The translations under genes were made by a program, and so were the position numbers. 64,000 nucleotides of DNA from an archaeon (GTDB lineage Archaea > Thermoproteota > Nitrososphaeria > Nitrososphaerales > UBA183), in contig JAJYKR010000002.1 of assembly GCA_021788415.1 (NCBI GenBank), forward strand, positions 62,001 through 126,000, written 5' to 3'. Under the pieces are notes generated by a model. The model did not search any database. It was not told the origin of the DNA and saw only the letters and a list, made by a program, of their open reading frames with translations. Shown one piece after another: positions 54,223 to 62,499 of this stretch (positions are counted from its first letter, which is position 1; the number at the start of each line of letters is the position of its first letter).

Positions 54223-56018
54223 TGGGGCTCAGGGGGATGTACGTCGCCGACGACGACCCAGAGTCGAGGAAGGACAGGAAGTACAGCGACGCTTACCTGG
54301 TCCGGCGGCTCGTGGGCTACGTCCTTGGGTATCGCCGCGACCTGGCCATCACCCTCGGCGGGCTCATCTTCACCTCCGCCGCCGGGATAGTGGGCCCCGT
54401 CCTTCTCGGCTTCGCAGTGAACGACATGCTCACCGCAGACTTCAGCGGTGTCGCCCTCCTGACCGGTTCCTACGCCTTGCTGTACCTGGCAAACTACGTT
54501 GCTGACAACAGGAGGACATACTCGATGCAGCTCGTGGGCCAGAACTCCCTGAGGGACATCAGGCGGGACGCCTTCGACCACCTCCAGCGCCTCTCCCCCT
54601 CCTACTTCTCGTCCCGGGAGACTGGGAGAATAATGTCCTACATCATGAACGACGTGGATGCTGTGGAGGACTTCGTGACGTTCCAGCTCCCCCAGGTCCT
54701 CTCGGGGTTCCTTACCATCGTCTCGATAGTCATCATAATGCTCATCTTCAACGTCGAACTCAGCCTCGTGTCGTTCGTGGTGATACCGGCGCTGGTGGTC
54801 ACGACCCTCGTTTTCCAGGGGCGGATATCTAGGAACTTCGTGGAGACTAGGAAGAAGATCGCCGCTGTCACCGCCAAGCTCCAGGAGGGGATAAGCGGGG
54901 TCCGGGTCACCCAGGCATTCGTCAGCGAAGACAGGATCTCGCAGAACTTCGACGTGGTGAACAACGAGAACATGACGGCAAACCTGAGGGCGAACAAGTA
55001 CACGTCTGCCTTCAATTCCATCGTCCAGGTGATCGAGTCGTTGGGCCTTGCCCTAGTCCTGTGGTACGGCGCTACGGAGATACTAGGAGGGCGACTCCTG
55101 GTCGGGACTCTGGTGACGTTCATGCTCTACGTGAACGCCTTCTTCAACCCGATAATCCAGCTCACCACATTCTACAACTCCTTCCAGTCGGCGGTGACCG
55201 GGCTGGACCGGGTGACCCAGCTGGTGAACACCGACATCGAAGTCAAGGAGCCTGCAGCCCCGGAGAGCATCGACCCAGGGAAGGATTGGGGGGTGGCGCT
55301 CGAGGGCGTGACGTTCGGGTACTCGGAAGGGGACCCAGTCCTCAGGGACGTCAGTCTCGAAGTCGCCCCCGGCGAAGTGGTCGCCATAGTGGGGCCCACC
55401 GGGGCCGGGAAGTCGAGCATAGTGGGCCTGGTGCAGAGGTTCTACGACCCGCAGAAGGGCGCCGTCGTGCTGGGAGGGGTTGACCTCAGGAGACTCAGGT
55501 TCAGGGACTTCCGGGTGCGGATGAGCGTCGTGCCTCAGGACCCGGTCCTCTTCGCGGCCACCATAGCCGACAACATCAGGTACGGGAAGCCCGGCGCCAC
55601 CGCGGACGAGGTGAAGGCGGTGTCCAAGGCCCTCGGCGTCGACGAGTTCGTCTCCGCCCTTCCGGACGGATACGACACCATGGTCGCCGAAGGGGCAACG
55701 AACCTCTCCATGGGGCAGAAGCAGCTGATCTGCTTCGCCAGGGCGCTTCTGAGGGACCCGAAGGTGCTCATCCTTGACGAGGCGACATCCGGGCTCGACC
55801 CGTTCACCGAGCTCAGGGTGCAGCGTTCGCTGGCGGCCATGATCAAGGGGAGGACGACCATCATGGTGGCCCACAGGCTCTCGACCATCAGACTTGCCAA
55901 CAGGGTGGTGGTCCTAGAGGCGGGCAGGATCGTCGAGGAAGGGACCTTCGAGCGCCTGATGTCCCTGCCCGACGGCGAGTTCGCCAAGATGTACGCCCTG
56001 CAGTCTAAACACGACTGA
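54222..56018 (+). CDS. ABC exporter half-transporter, canonical-site subunit
   Basis: 598 aa with the same layout: membrane domain, Walker A GPTGAGKSS, signature LSMGQKQL, Walker B LILDEATSGLD with the catalytic Glu. Together with the preceding subunit it should form one canonical and one degenerate ATP site. It exports lipids, peptides or drugs; the substrate is unknown. The GTG start overlaps the stop of the first subunit (TAGTG). Confidence 0.92.
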   Translation: MGLRGMYVADDDPESRKDRKYSDAYLVRRLVGYVLGYRRDLAITLGGLIFTSAAGIVGPVLLGFAVNDMLTADFSGVALLTGSYALLYLANYVADNRRTYSMQLVGQNSLRDIRRDAFDHLQRLSPSYFSSRETGRIMSYIMNDVDAVEDFVTFQLPQVLSGFLTIVSIVIIMLIFNVELSLVSFVVIPALVVTTLVFQGRISRNFVETRKKIAAVTAKLQEGISGVRVTQAFVSEDRISQNFDVVNNENMTANLRANKYTSAFNSIVQVIESLGLALVLWYGATEILGGRLLVGTLVTFMLYVNAFFNPIIQLTTFYNSFQSAVTGLDRVTQLVNTDIEVKEPAAPESIDPGKDWGVALEGVTFGYSEGDPVLRDVSLEVAPGEVVAIVGPTGAGKSSIVGLVQRFYDPQKGAVVLGGVDLRRLRFRDFRVRMSVVPQDPVLFAATIADNIRYGKPGATADEVKAVSKALGVDEFVSALPDGYDTMVAEGATNLSMGQKQLICFARALLRDPKVLILDEATSGLDPFTELRVQRSLAAMIKGRTTIMVAHRLSTIRLANRVVVLEAGRIVEEGTFERLMSLPDGEFAKMYALQSKHD

Positions 56019-56083
56019 TCGGGCCATCATCCACGCAAGCCGTTGGGCCTCTCTTGGGCTGGAGAGACCCTATAGGCCGAGAC

Positions 56084-57028
56084 TCAACCGGTTTCCGTGG
56101 GGCCTGCGGAGCCCCCGGGCCAATCTTGGGCGCTCCTCTCGGCAAACACAGCCGCGCACTGCGATTTCGGCATCAGCGCATACAGGCGTTGCCTCTTCAC
56201 GTCGAAGGTGAGGGTGTGAGCACCCTCTTCGGTGGGCAACTTCTCCAAGGGGACGAGTCTCCGAGTGTCTATGACATCGATGACGCCTGGCTCTCCTATC
56301 GCGCAGTAGATCCGACCCTTCGCCGGGTTGAGCCAGAGGACATCAGGCTCCCCGGAAAGAGGAACCGAGCCCAGCTCCTTTCCGTTCGCGAAGTCCACCT
56401 CTACCAGAGACTTGCCGTCACAGGCCACGAACCCCCTTCCAGCCCCCGGAACGGCCTCGAGTCCATGGGGCCCCTTAACTGAGATCGGAACGAACTTCTT
56501 CACTGCGAACGAATCAGGTGATATGAGCGCCACTCCGGGAGGGTCCCTGATGTTCAGCAGGAACAGGTCCAGGCTCTGCTCGTACAGTGACCACCGCGGC
56601 CTTCCTTCGAGGGCCAGCTCAGCCAGAGCCCTCCCAGACTGGGGGTCGAGCAGCCTCGCCTTGTTGTCACCGACGTCGGCCACCAGCAGGTGCCCCCTGT
56701 GCGGGTCCCATGCGAGTCCGTTGGGCTTCTTCCCCGCTCGGACTTCGCTGACCTTCTTGTCTGACCCGGCGTCAATCACGAGCACCTTGCCCTCTCCTCG
56801 AGAAGCGGCAAACACCAGCCCCTCCTCCTGGGCGCATAGAACGCCGCTCGCTTCGGTGCAGCCGGAGATCGTCGCGATGTGCTCCAGCCTCACCCCGTCG
56901 ACGACCTCTACGCTGTCGTTGGCAGTGTGGGCGATGTAGACCTTCCCGCTCCTTTGATGAACATCCGCGTGGTCGTAGCCATCGGTCCGGCGCGAAGGGA
57001 GTGCGACCGACCCTATTCGTTCCAGCAT
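56084..57028 (-). CDS. YVTN/YncE-like beta-propeller protein
   Basis: 314 aa of repeated 40-residue blades (VDGVRLEHIATIS, VIDAGSDKKVSEVRAGKKPNG in part, LDPQSGRALAELALEG, VDFANGKELGSVPLSG). It has no signal peptide, so it probably acts in the cytoplasm. It lies 49 nt behind the ChrB-like gene in the same direction and is presumably co-expressed. The C-terminal 20 residues look like readthrough-type low-complexity. Confidence 0.82.
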   Translation of the reverse strand: MLERIGSVALPSRRTDGYDHADVHQRSGKVYIAHTANDSVEVVDGVRLEHIATISGCTEASGVLCAQEEGLVFAASRGEGKVLVIDAGSDKKVSEVRAGKKPNGLAWDPHRGHLLVADVGDNKARLLDPQSGRALAELALEGRPRWSLYEQSLDLFLLNIRDPPGVALISPDSFAVKKFVPISVKGPHGLEAVPGAGRGFVACDGKSLVEVDFANGKELGSVPLSGEPDVLWLNPAKGRIYCAIGEPGVIDVIDTRRLVPLEKLPTEEGAHTLTFDVKRQRLYALMPKSQCAAVFAERSAQDWPGGSAGPTETG

Positions 57029-57077
57029 GTTACGCTAACACCCACTGATCGACCCGGGCTGGTCGCGCCGGGTGACG

Positions 57078-57524
57078 CTACGCCTTCTTCTGGACCGCGA
57101 GCTTGCAGAACGCGTAGAGCGCATCATAGGTCGGGAACTGCCTTGAAATGTTGTCATGGTCGTCCTTGGCTATCGCCTGGAAACCCTCCGCGACGGCCTT
57201 GAGACCAGCCGACTCTTGAGGAGCCTCGGCGATCTTCGCGTCCGCTCCCCTCACTATCTCAGCCACCTTGAGTAGCGCTGGGTCCTTGAGGCCGTACTTC
57301 TTGATGATTGCGTCGAAACTGACCCGCTCGTGGCCGTCCTCCTCGTAGTGCGTCAGCTCGATGCCCGGGGCGTCGAAGGGGATGGCACCCTCCGATTTCG
57401 CGACCTCCTTGACCATCGAAGCCGGCACGAAGAGGAACTCCGCTTGTGAGTCGACGAATTTCCTGATCAGCCAGGGGCAGGCTATCCTGTCCACATGTGC
57501 GTTTGACCGCGTTACCCACTTCAT
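57078..57524 (-). CDS. ChrB-like protein (chromate-resistance ChrB C-terminal domain)
   Basis: 148 aa. The CPWLIRKFVD motif with its conserved Cys, AEFLFVPAS, FDAPGIELTHYEEDGHERVSFD (landmarks FDAPGIEL, HYEEDG) and a C-terminal helix match the ChrB C-terminal family, which is often fused to or found near chromate transporters. None is visible here, so the inducing condition is unknown. ATG 57524 lies just outside a 29-bp dyad that overlaps its promoter; the divergent PadR regulator probably controls it. Confidence 0.82.
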   Translation of the reverse strand: MKWVTRSNAHVDRIACPWLIRKFVDSQAEFLFVPASMVKEVAKSEGAIPFDAPGIELTHYEEDGHERVSFDAIIKKYGLKDPALLKVAEIVRGADAKIAEAPQESAGLKAVAEGFQAIAKDDHDNISRQFPTYDALYAFCKLAVQKKA

Positions 57525-57525
57525 A

Positions 57526-57564
57526 GTAGCTCTACTACCTAGTAGATGGGCTACTTATATAAAG
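57526..57564. promoter_or_regulatory. divergent promoter with PadR operator-like dyad
   Basis: 57526-57554 has dyad symmetry GTAGC-N4-CTAC-N3-GTAG-N4-GCTAC, centred at 57540. Next to it (57554-57564) is CTTATATAAAG, a TATA element usable in both directions: 25 nt before the PadR GTG and about 35 nt before the ChrB-like ATG. The dyad covers the predicted transcription start of the ChrB-like gene, so a bound repressor would block it. Confidence 0.65.
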
Positions 57565-57583
57565 CTTGGCGGGTGCCACGGCC

Positions 57584-58174
57584 GTGTCCCAGGTGGTACC
57601 GCGCGGAATGAAGCTGGAGACCGTGTCGCTCTGGGTCCTACTCCTGCTTTCGGAGAAACCGATGTATGGTTACGAGATCATCAGGGAACTGGAGAAACGT
57701 TTCTCGGGGTTCTGGAAGCCGAAGACAGGCACGATTTACCCGGCCCTGGAAAGGCTGGAAAGGGGGAAGTTGGTGACGAGCCGCATCGAGTTCATGGAGG
57801 AAGTTCCAGACCGCAAGCACTACGCGCTTACCGAGGAAGGAAGGGCACAGTTGTTGCAGTCCATGGCCCACTGGACGAAGATGACCGAACTCCTGGAGAA
57901 CTACCGGGAAGCGCACGAGTCGATAAGCAGGTTCAAGGCCGAGACGAACAGGAGAGAGGTGTCGAGGATACTGACAGAACTGGGCTCGGCGATCGACAGA
58001 GGGGTCATCGTGACTTCGGACCTGTTCTCTGCAGACAAGGCGGTGAAGATTACCCCGACCGACCCAATGAAGTTCAAGTTCCTCTACGCGAAAGAAAACC
58101 ATAAGCTCGAAGTTCACATGGAGATAGGGTGGGTCCCCGACGGTTCTTCGAAGCGAGCCAGCTCCCATCAGTAA
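57584..58174 (+). CDS. PadR-family transcriptional regulator
   Basis: 196 aa. The winged-helix domain has LLSEKPMYGYEIIRELEKRF in part (landmark MYGYEII), TGTIYPALERLERGKL and DRKHYALTEEGR, followed by a C-terminal dimerisation helix (MTELLENYREAHESISRFKAE in part) and a further beta segment. PadR proteins repress neighbouring genes until an inducer binds. GTG 57584 is 22-25 nt after the TATA element; ATG 57608 is the alternative. The dyad immediately upstream suggests control of the ChrB-like/propeller operon. Confidence 0.9.
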   Translation: MSQVVPRGMKLETVSLWVLLLLSEKPMYGYEIIRELEKRFSGFWKPKTGTIYPALERLERGKLVTSRIEFMEEVPDRKHYALTEEGRAQLLQSMAHWTKMTELLENYREAHESISRFKAETNRREVSRILTELGSAIDRGVIVTSDLFSADKAVKITPTDPMKFKFLYAKENHKLEVHMEIGWVPDGSSKRASSHQ

Positions 58175-58786
58175 CCTGCCCCTTTCGAGGGCCCGGAATG
58201 CCCAGCCCTGGTCTCCAGCGCGTGCGGCCGGAAGGCGACCCATTTCTGCTGGACGCGCGAAGTGCCAAAGTGGGCTGGCGAGGGAAGCCTGCGGATTCGA
58301 CCGGCCGGTGCTCGGTCAGCCTGCGTTTTTGCGTCTCTAACGGTGCACCGACACCAGGGGTAGCCGGGATGGAGCGGTTACGCCGCCCCTGCCACGTTCT
58401 TGACGAGGTTCCCGTCGGGGTCGCGCAGGCGAGCTGCTCGGTTGTGCTCGCCTGAAGGAGGCGGCGGCTGGACGGCGGGAGCACCAGCGGACCTGAGTTG
58501 ACCTAAGGATTTGTCCGCGTCTTCGGTCCATCTGTCGAGGGCCATGGCGGGGCCGCCTGGGCTACATCGACCCCGTCCCTCCCTGACGGTCGGCAGGGGG
58601 AGGCTCGACAGCGCCATCCGTGACGGTTTAACCAAAGCGGGGCACGTTCCAGACGGCTCCGATTGTCATTTGCCAACAGAACCCCCCTTCCCAAGTCTAT
58701 TTCAGGCGGGCAAAGCCCGCGAACCATCGCGTGTCCTAGGACGCAGATTTATGTTAAAATAGTGTCGTCGAGACGGGCATGGTTGT
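58175..58786. other. gene-poor stretch with a VOC-like protein fragment
   Basis: No intact gene seen. On the minus strand around 58378-58440 the peptide AARLRDPDGNLVKNV looks like the C-terminal strand of a glyoxalase/VOC domain with no start or upstream domain, so it is a likely remnant. A perfect 6-bp hairpin (GCGGGC-AAA-GCCCGC, 58706-58720) precedes the promoter of the next small gene. The rest has nothing that I can assign. Confidence 0.4.
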
Positions 58787-58957
58787 ATGTCAGGTGTTAA
58801 CGTCGAAACCCTCAGGCACAAGAAGAAAGAATCCACCCTCAAGTGGTTCATCATCGGACTGATACCGATCCTGGACCTCTGGTTCTACTGGAGGTTGAGC
58901 GAAATAGTCGCCGCCCACGAGAAAGTCTCGGTACCAGAAAACAGCGTTCCTCAGTGA
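58787..58957 (+). CDS. small membrane protein (56 aa)
   Basis: 56 aa, with a basic cytoplasmic start (RHKKKES), one membrane helix (WFIIGLIPILDLWFYWRLSE) and a charged tail ending EKVSVPENSVPQ. The pattern resembles small DUF4234-like membrane proteins, but that is only an impression. A TTATGTTAAAATAG box at about 58748-58761 is 26 nt before the ATG, which strongly supports leaderless expression. Confidence 0.6.
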   Translation: MSGVNVETLRHKKKESTLKWFIIGLIPILDLWFYWRLSEIVAAHEKVSVPENSVPQ

Positions 58958-58989
58958 CCTGATAGGGTCGCGTCGCTCCGCTTGAATGG

Positions 58990-59064
58990 AGGCTTAGTCA
59001 TAGCGGAGGCTCCGCCCGATGTTCGGCTGCGCACGCGACTCGGGTTCGATCCCCGTCGGGCCTG
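58990..59064 (+). pseudogene. degenerate tRNA-like sequence (possible attachment-site remnant)
   Basis: The 3' part (59041-59055) is a TPsiC-arm look-alike with a B-box match GTTCGATCC and a 4-bp stem CGGG/CCCG. The TTAGTCATAGCGG stretch near 58995 looks like a D arm. No anticodon arm of normal geometry and no continuous 7-bp acceptor stem could be built over the full 75 nt, so it is probably a decayed tRNA rather than a functional gene. Confidence 0.3.
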
Positions 59065-59085
59065 CACTCACCCGAGGTCGAGAAC

Positions 59086-59259
59086 CTGATCAGGTTAGCA
59101 TCCGACAGGAGCGAGCATACATGCGAGCTGTGCGGCAGAGAGGGAAAGATGCGCGAGTCCGACGATTGGCCCTCGGTCAGGTGCGATCGCTGCTGGGAGG
59201 AGGAACGACGGCACCGGAGAGGCTCAAGAAAGGACGGCGGTCCTTCTGACGGCGTCTAG
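59086..59259 (+). pseudogene. 5'-truncated zinc-ribbon ORF adjoining the tRNA-like remnant
   Basis: An open frame with no ATG/GTG/TTG start carries a zinc-ribbon pattern CELC-x17-CDRC and an Arg/Lys-rich tail (EEERRHRRGSRKDG). It resembles the C-terminal end of a larger phage- or plasmid-type protein. It begins immediately after the tRNA-like sequence, as expected for a scar of an integration or excision event. Confidence 0.35.
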
Positions 59260-59768
59260 CTCCTCACCGATATCGCTTCACCGAATATCTTGCCTACATC
59301 TTCGTCGACCGATCTTAGGGCGAGAATGATGTTCCTCGACTGGTCAGGAGGGCGGTCGGTCAGCTTCCTTGACATCATCATTACAAACCTGTCCAGCCGC
59401 TTCACTTGCGTCTCCGACGAGCCGCGGAGGGCTTCATTGACGCCTCTGAGTCTCTCGATCGCGCGCCGCGGGTCCAACGGCGCTTCTAATTCAAGTCCAT
59501 CCAGCATGACCCAGATGCACATCCTGAGATATTGGAGCGAGGCGATGGTGGTCAGGTTCAGGTGCTTCAGCTTCCTCAGCCTTCCAAGCTCCTTCAGGTC
59601 CCGGGAATCTGCTTCCCCGAAGTCCTCCGCCCTGTCTAGCAGCGCCGTGAACATCTTGTCGTAGTCGTCGCCCAGCTTCTCATCAAGGGACATCAGGGCC
59701 TGAATGTGTCTTTCGATCCTCGACATCGCACGGTCGACTTCACGGTAGAACGGCATGGCTTGTCTCAA
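59256..59768 (-). CDS. hypothetical helical protein
   Basis: 170 aa, nearly all alpha-helical with charged heptads (EVDRAMSRIERHIQALMSLDE in part, LRKLKHLNLTTIASLQYLRMCIWVML in part). No family recognised. It starts seven nt after the stop of a zinc-finger-like gene and is probably co-expressed with it. Its 3' end overlaps the truncated zinc-ribbon ORF by four nt. Confidence 0.55.
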   Translation of the reverse strand: MRQAMPFYREVDRAMSRIERHIQALMSLDEKLGDDYDKMFTALLDRAEDFGEADSRDLKELGRLRKLKHLNLTTIASLQYLRMCIWVMLDGLELEAPLDPRRAIERLRGVNEALRGSSETQVKRLDRFVMMMSRKLTDRPPDQSRNIILALRSVDEDVGKIFGEAISVRS

Positions 59769-59775
59769 CCGGGTT

Positions 59776-60105
59776 TCATGGCGTGCCCTTGTTCGGAACG
59801 GCCTTCACCCTCAGGTCGACCACCCTCCTGGCGATCTCGCTCAAGCGAGAGTTGTCGGCGCACTCAGGGCAGATGCATGCCATGAAGCTCGTCGGGACCT
59901 GCATGAGCAGGCTCTCGAAGAGGTCTTGCGCAGGCGTTCTTTCCCTTTGCTCAGGCGCTCCGCAGTCGAAACTGATCGTTATCTGGTGGCGCCCGCACAG
60001 GAGCGAGCCGCAGAGCTTGCACCTCGAATGCGCCTTGGCACGCTCGTTCAATTCCTGGCAGAAGTCGCAGTACGACACGAGGACGCTTTCGGCTATCTTG
60101 GGCAA
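59776..60105 (-). CDS. zinc-finger-like protein (109 aa)
   Basis: 109 aa with Cys clusters CDFC, CKLCGSLLCGRH and CICPEC, giving at least two possible zinc sites. No DNA-binding motif is obvious. TTG 60105 is 22 nt after a palindromic CATTAATG box. The 170-aa gene follows in the same direction. Function unknown. Confidence 0.65.
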   Translation of the reverse strand: MPKIAESVLVSYCDFCQELNERAKAHSRCKLCGSLLCGRHQITISFDCGAPEQRERTPAQDLFESLLMQVPTSFMACICPECADNSRLSEIARRVVDLRVKAVPNKGTP

Positions 60106-60467
60106 GGCCCACCCGCGTCCGTGGCCTCGCCATTAATGGCCCAGAGTCGGAGGAAGTTATCCCGAAGTCGACGAGAGTTGAGCGGATATCACGTTCCCGG
60201 GGTGCGGTTCGCTCGCTATCAGCGCCCGTGCACGGACCGGAAGGGAGGGACGAGGGTCTTATCTAAGAAGAGGTGGTACGGAAGTCGCACCCCCACCGCA
60301 GGGACGCGGCGACCAATCCAGCCAAGCTATTGACTATACCCCAGCGCAATGGATGAGGTATTCCCTGCGTAGGCGCAATTGGCCTCACGAAGGGCGACAA
60401 CATCCAGAAGGCTCCAGCAGGTCTACCCCCAAACGCTTCTTATCGGCGGCTGAGCCAAGAGCGACGC
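60106..60467. other. intergenic region, no gene seen
   Basis: Holds the CATTAATG promoter of the minus-strand zinc-finger-like gene and a TTCTTATCG box (60433-60441) for the HAD gene. The intervening 300 nt show no ORF with a protein-like pattern, tRNA or strong hairpin. Confidence 0.5.
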
Positions 60468-61217
60468 TTGATCAGGGCGGCAGTCTTCGACTACGGCGAC
60501 ACCCTTGTCCACCACCGCATCCCCTTCGCGGCGATCCTGCCAGGGGCGGTGCGCGCAGCGTATCTCGTCTTCGCGGAGGCTGGCTTCGAGTCAACTTTCG
60601 AGGAGTTCCGGAGTGTCAACGATTCCGTCTTCGCGGGGTTCGCGGAGGCCGAAGCGAGGGAGGACCGTGACATACCCGACACAACGAAGTACAACGAGCT
60701 CGCCAGGAGGCTCTTCCCCGCGAAACCTGTGGCATGGCGCCGTATGATAGCCAACTCGGCGAACCGGGAGTTCCACGATTTCGGAGCAAAGTACCGATTG
60801 GTGGGTAGGGGGGCCAGGTCCAGCCTCGAAGAGCTGAAGTCGATGGGGTTGAAGATGGCGGTCCTCTCGAACCACAGCGACCAGGGGGCACTGGAGCGGG
60901 GCCTGAAGCAGTTCGAGCTCGACTCCTACTTCTTCCGCGTCTTCAGCTCTTCGGAGCTTGGAGTGAGGAAGCCAGACCCGAGGGCGTTCGCAAAGTGCAT
61001 TGCATCCCTGAGGGTGCGAGCCGACAAGACAGTCTTCGTCGGAGACTCGCTCAAGAACGACATCGCGGGCGCGAAGGCGTGCGGAATGACCGCCGTCTTT
61101 GTGGACCATGAAACGAACCAGGATGTTCCGAGCGGAGCGCCAACGCCCGACTTCAGCGTGACCACCCTGTCGGGGATTCCCGGAATCATCAGGCGGCTGA
61201 ACAGCGCCCGGGGTTAG
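60468..61217 (+). CDS. HAD-superfamily hydrolase
   Basis: 249 aa. Motifs are FDYGDTLV, VLSNHSDQ, Lys in RKPDPRAF, and VGDSLKNDIAGAK. A helical cap domain of about 70 residues sits after motif I. In motif I the second Asp is Gly-flanked (DYGDT), usual for this subfamily. Substrate unknown. TTG 60468 is 27 nt after its TATA box. Confidence 0.9.
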   Translation: MIRAAVFDYGDTLVHHRIPFAAILPGAVRAAYLVFAEAGFESTFEEFRSVNDSVFAGFAEAEAREDRDIPDTTKYNELARRLFPAKPVAWRRMIANSANREFHDFGAKYRLVGRGARSSLEELKSMGLKMAVLSNHSDQGALERGLKQFELDSYFFRVFSSSELGVRKPDPRAFAKCIASLRVRADKTVFVGDSLKNDIAGAKACGMTAVFVDHETNQDVPSGAPTPDFSVTTLSGIPGIIRRLNSARG

Positions 61218-61291
61218 GGCAGGTCATCCCCAGCCGAGGCGCAATGAACCCTATGCGCGGCTATCAACGCCCGGAGTGACTGCGCTAACGG

Positions 61292-61540
61292 TTGGCAAGA
61301 CAACTGCGCTTTCCTGTCAAGACCCTAGAGCAGGTCAGACGGCACTCATGGAGGGCCGGATACAAGGAACTGCTGTATGGCGCGCTGAGACTCGAACCCA
61401 ATCACCCGGTAGTAGACGTCGGATGCGGGACGGGCCGACCAGTGTACAGGACGACCGGCCGGGGATACACCTGGAATCCCCTCCCCGGCTCATCGCTCAA
61501 CGCATCGGCTCGGCAGGGAACCGGTCCAAGGCCTTCATGA
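61292..61540 (+). pseudogene. truncated SAM-methyltransferase fragment
   Basis: One frame shows GALRLEPNHPVVDVGCGTGRPVY, the SAM-binding motif I of a class I methyltransferase (landmark VVDVGCGTG), then turns into low-complexity sequence without motifs II-IV. Intact class I enzymes are usually over 200 aa, so this is a remnant or frameshifted gene. Confidence 0.4.
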
Positions 61541-61658
61541 CGGTGCGGAAAATGCCTAAACCAGTACCAGGGACCAAACTAGGACCAAATTCGGCACTCA
61601 ACGTGCCAATTTAGCTGAAGGACTCCCGAATATTAGTACTGCCCCCTCCTGTCGTCAT

Positions 61659-61790
61659 ATGGAGTGGTCCGAAGACCCGGTCTCAAAGCCGCTGTCCTCC
61701 TTGCCGGCCTTGAGAACCGCGGACCCCGTCCTGGACAGGCTCGCCGCCCTCGCAGCCATAGCCGATAGCAGGCGCTTCGTGATTTCCTAG
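61659..61790 (+). CDS. possible small ORF (43 aa)
   Basis: A 43-aa frame starting at ATG 61659, 22 nt after an AATATTAG box at about 61629-61636. The peptide is soluble, Leu/Ala/Arg rich, with no motif. Promoter spacing is the only support. Its 3' end overlaps the last codons of the convergent DsrH-like gene by four nt. Confidence 0.32.
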   Translation: MEWSEDPVSKPLSSLPALRTADPVLDRLAALAAIADSRRFVIS

Positions 61791-62110
61791 AAGGAACCGG
61801 CGATCGAGATTCCATCCGCCATCATCAGGTCGACGGCCTGATCGTAATTCAGAACTTTGAAAGGCTCCACGAGGGAGTCCTGCCCGAAACCCCGCTTCGC
61901 AAGGTGGTCGGCGAGCACATAAGCCTCGGACACGCCGCCGAAAGCGTCGCTCGCGCCTGACCGAGATTTCAGCGCAAGCAGCACCGCATCCTGCGTCAGT
62001 AGTACCATCACGTGCTTCCTTCCCGAGAGATTGTGCAAGAGCTCCAAGCCGGCGATTGTATGGTCAGAGTTCCTCCCTGACGAGAAGATCACCAGCAACG
62101 GATTAGTCAA
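61787..62110 (-). CDS. DsrH/TusB-like protein
   Basis: 107 aa from TTG 62110 (a GTG at 62137 is the alternative). It has the DsrE/F/H fold pattern: SSGRNSDHTIAGLELLHNL, HVMVLLTQDAVLLA, and a C-terminal YDQAVDLMMADGI. No Cys is present, so it would be a structural rather than sulfur-carrying subunit. Third in the DsrE-F-H-type trio. Confidence 0.7.
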   Translation of the reverse strand: MTNPLLVIFSSGRNSDHTIAGLELLHNLSGRKHVMVLLTQDAVLLALKSRSGASDAFGGVSEAYVLADHLAKRGFGQDSLVEPFKVLNYDQAVDLMMADGISIAGSF

Positions 62111-62121
62111 TCCAAGGCACC

Positions 62122-62481
62122 TCAGAAGACGACGCACCTGTCAGCGTCTGCCATGGCCAAGGAGATGCTCCGTCCCTCCGACACCGCCGCGCCCGCCACC
62201 AGGTCCTCGGCACGGACGCCTCTCTCAACAGCAGAGCCGCTGTCAACGAGTACCTTGGCGCGACCGCTCGAGACCAACTTTTCCAGCAGGGGGGAGAGTG
62301 AGGTCCAACCAGCTTCTTCAGCTTTCTGTCCCGTCTTCGCCATGTAGATCCCGTCGCCTATGAGAACGATCGTCACTTCGTGCCCGTATGAAATCGCTCC
62401 GTTTGCCAGCCTGATCGCCTCGGCTGCATGTATCGTGCCGAAGGGAGCCTTGGTTATCGCGATCGCCAGGGATTTGGCCAA
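62122..62481 (-). CDS. DsrE/F-like protein (middle member)
   Basis: 119 aa with the DsrE-like beta-alpha pattern: AITKAPFGTIHAAEAIRLAN, EVTIVLIGDGIYMAK and the sequence VLVDSGSAVERGV where active homologues have a Cys. The Cys is replaced by Asp/Ser, so it probably does not carry persulfide. Overlaps in expression with the DsrE-like and DsrH-like genes. Confidence 0.75.
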   Translation of the reverse strand: MAKSLAIAITKAPFGTIHAAEAIRLANGAISYGHEVTIVLIGDGIYMAKTGQKAEEAGWTSLSPLLEKLVSSGRAKVLVDSGSAVERGVRAEDLVAGAAVSEGRSISLAMADADRCVVF

Positions 62482-62499
62482 CTCTATTGATGCACTCCC

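Noticed and set aside
58706..58720. Perfect 6-bp hairpin as a transcription terminator
   Set aside because: No following T tract, and it lies upstream of a promoter, so it is only noted.
58990..59064. Functional tRNA gene
   Set aside because: B-box and D-arm-like parts are present, but no acceptor stem and anticodon arm of normal geometry could be built across the full length.
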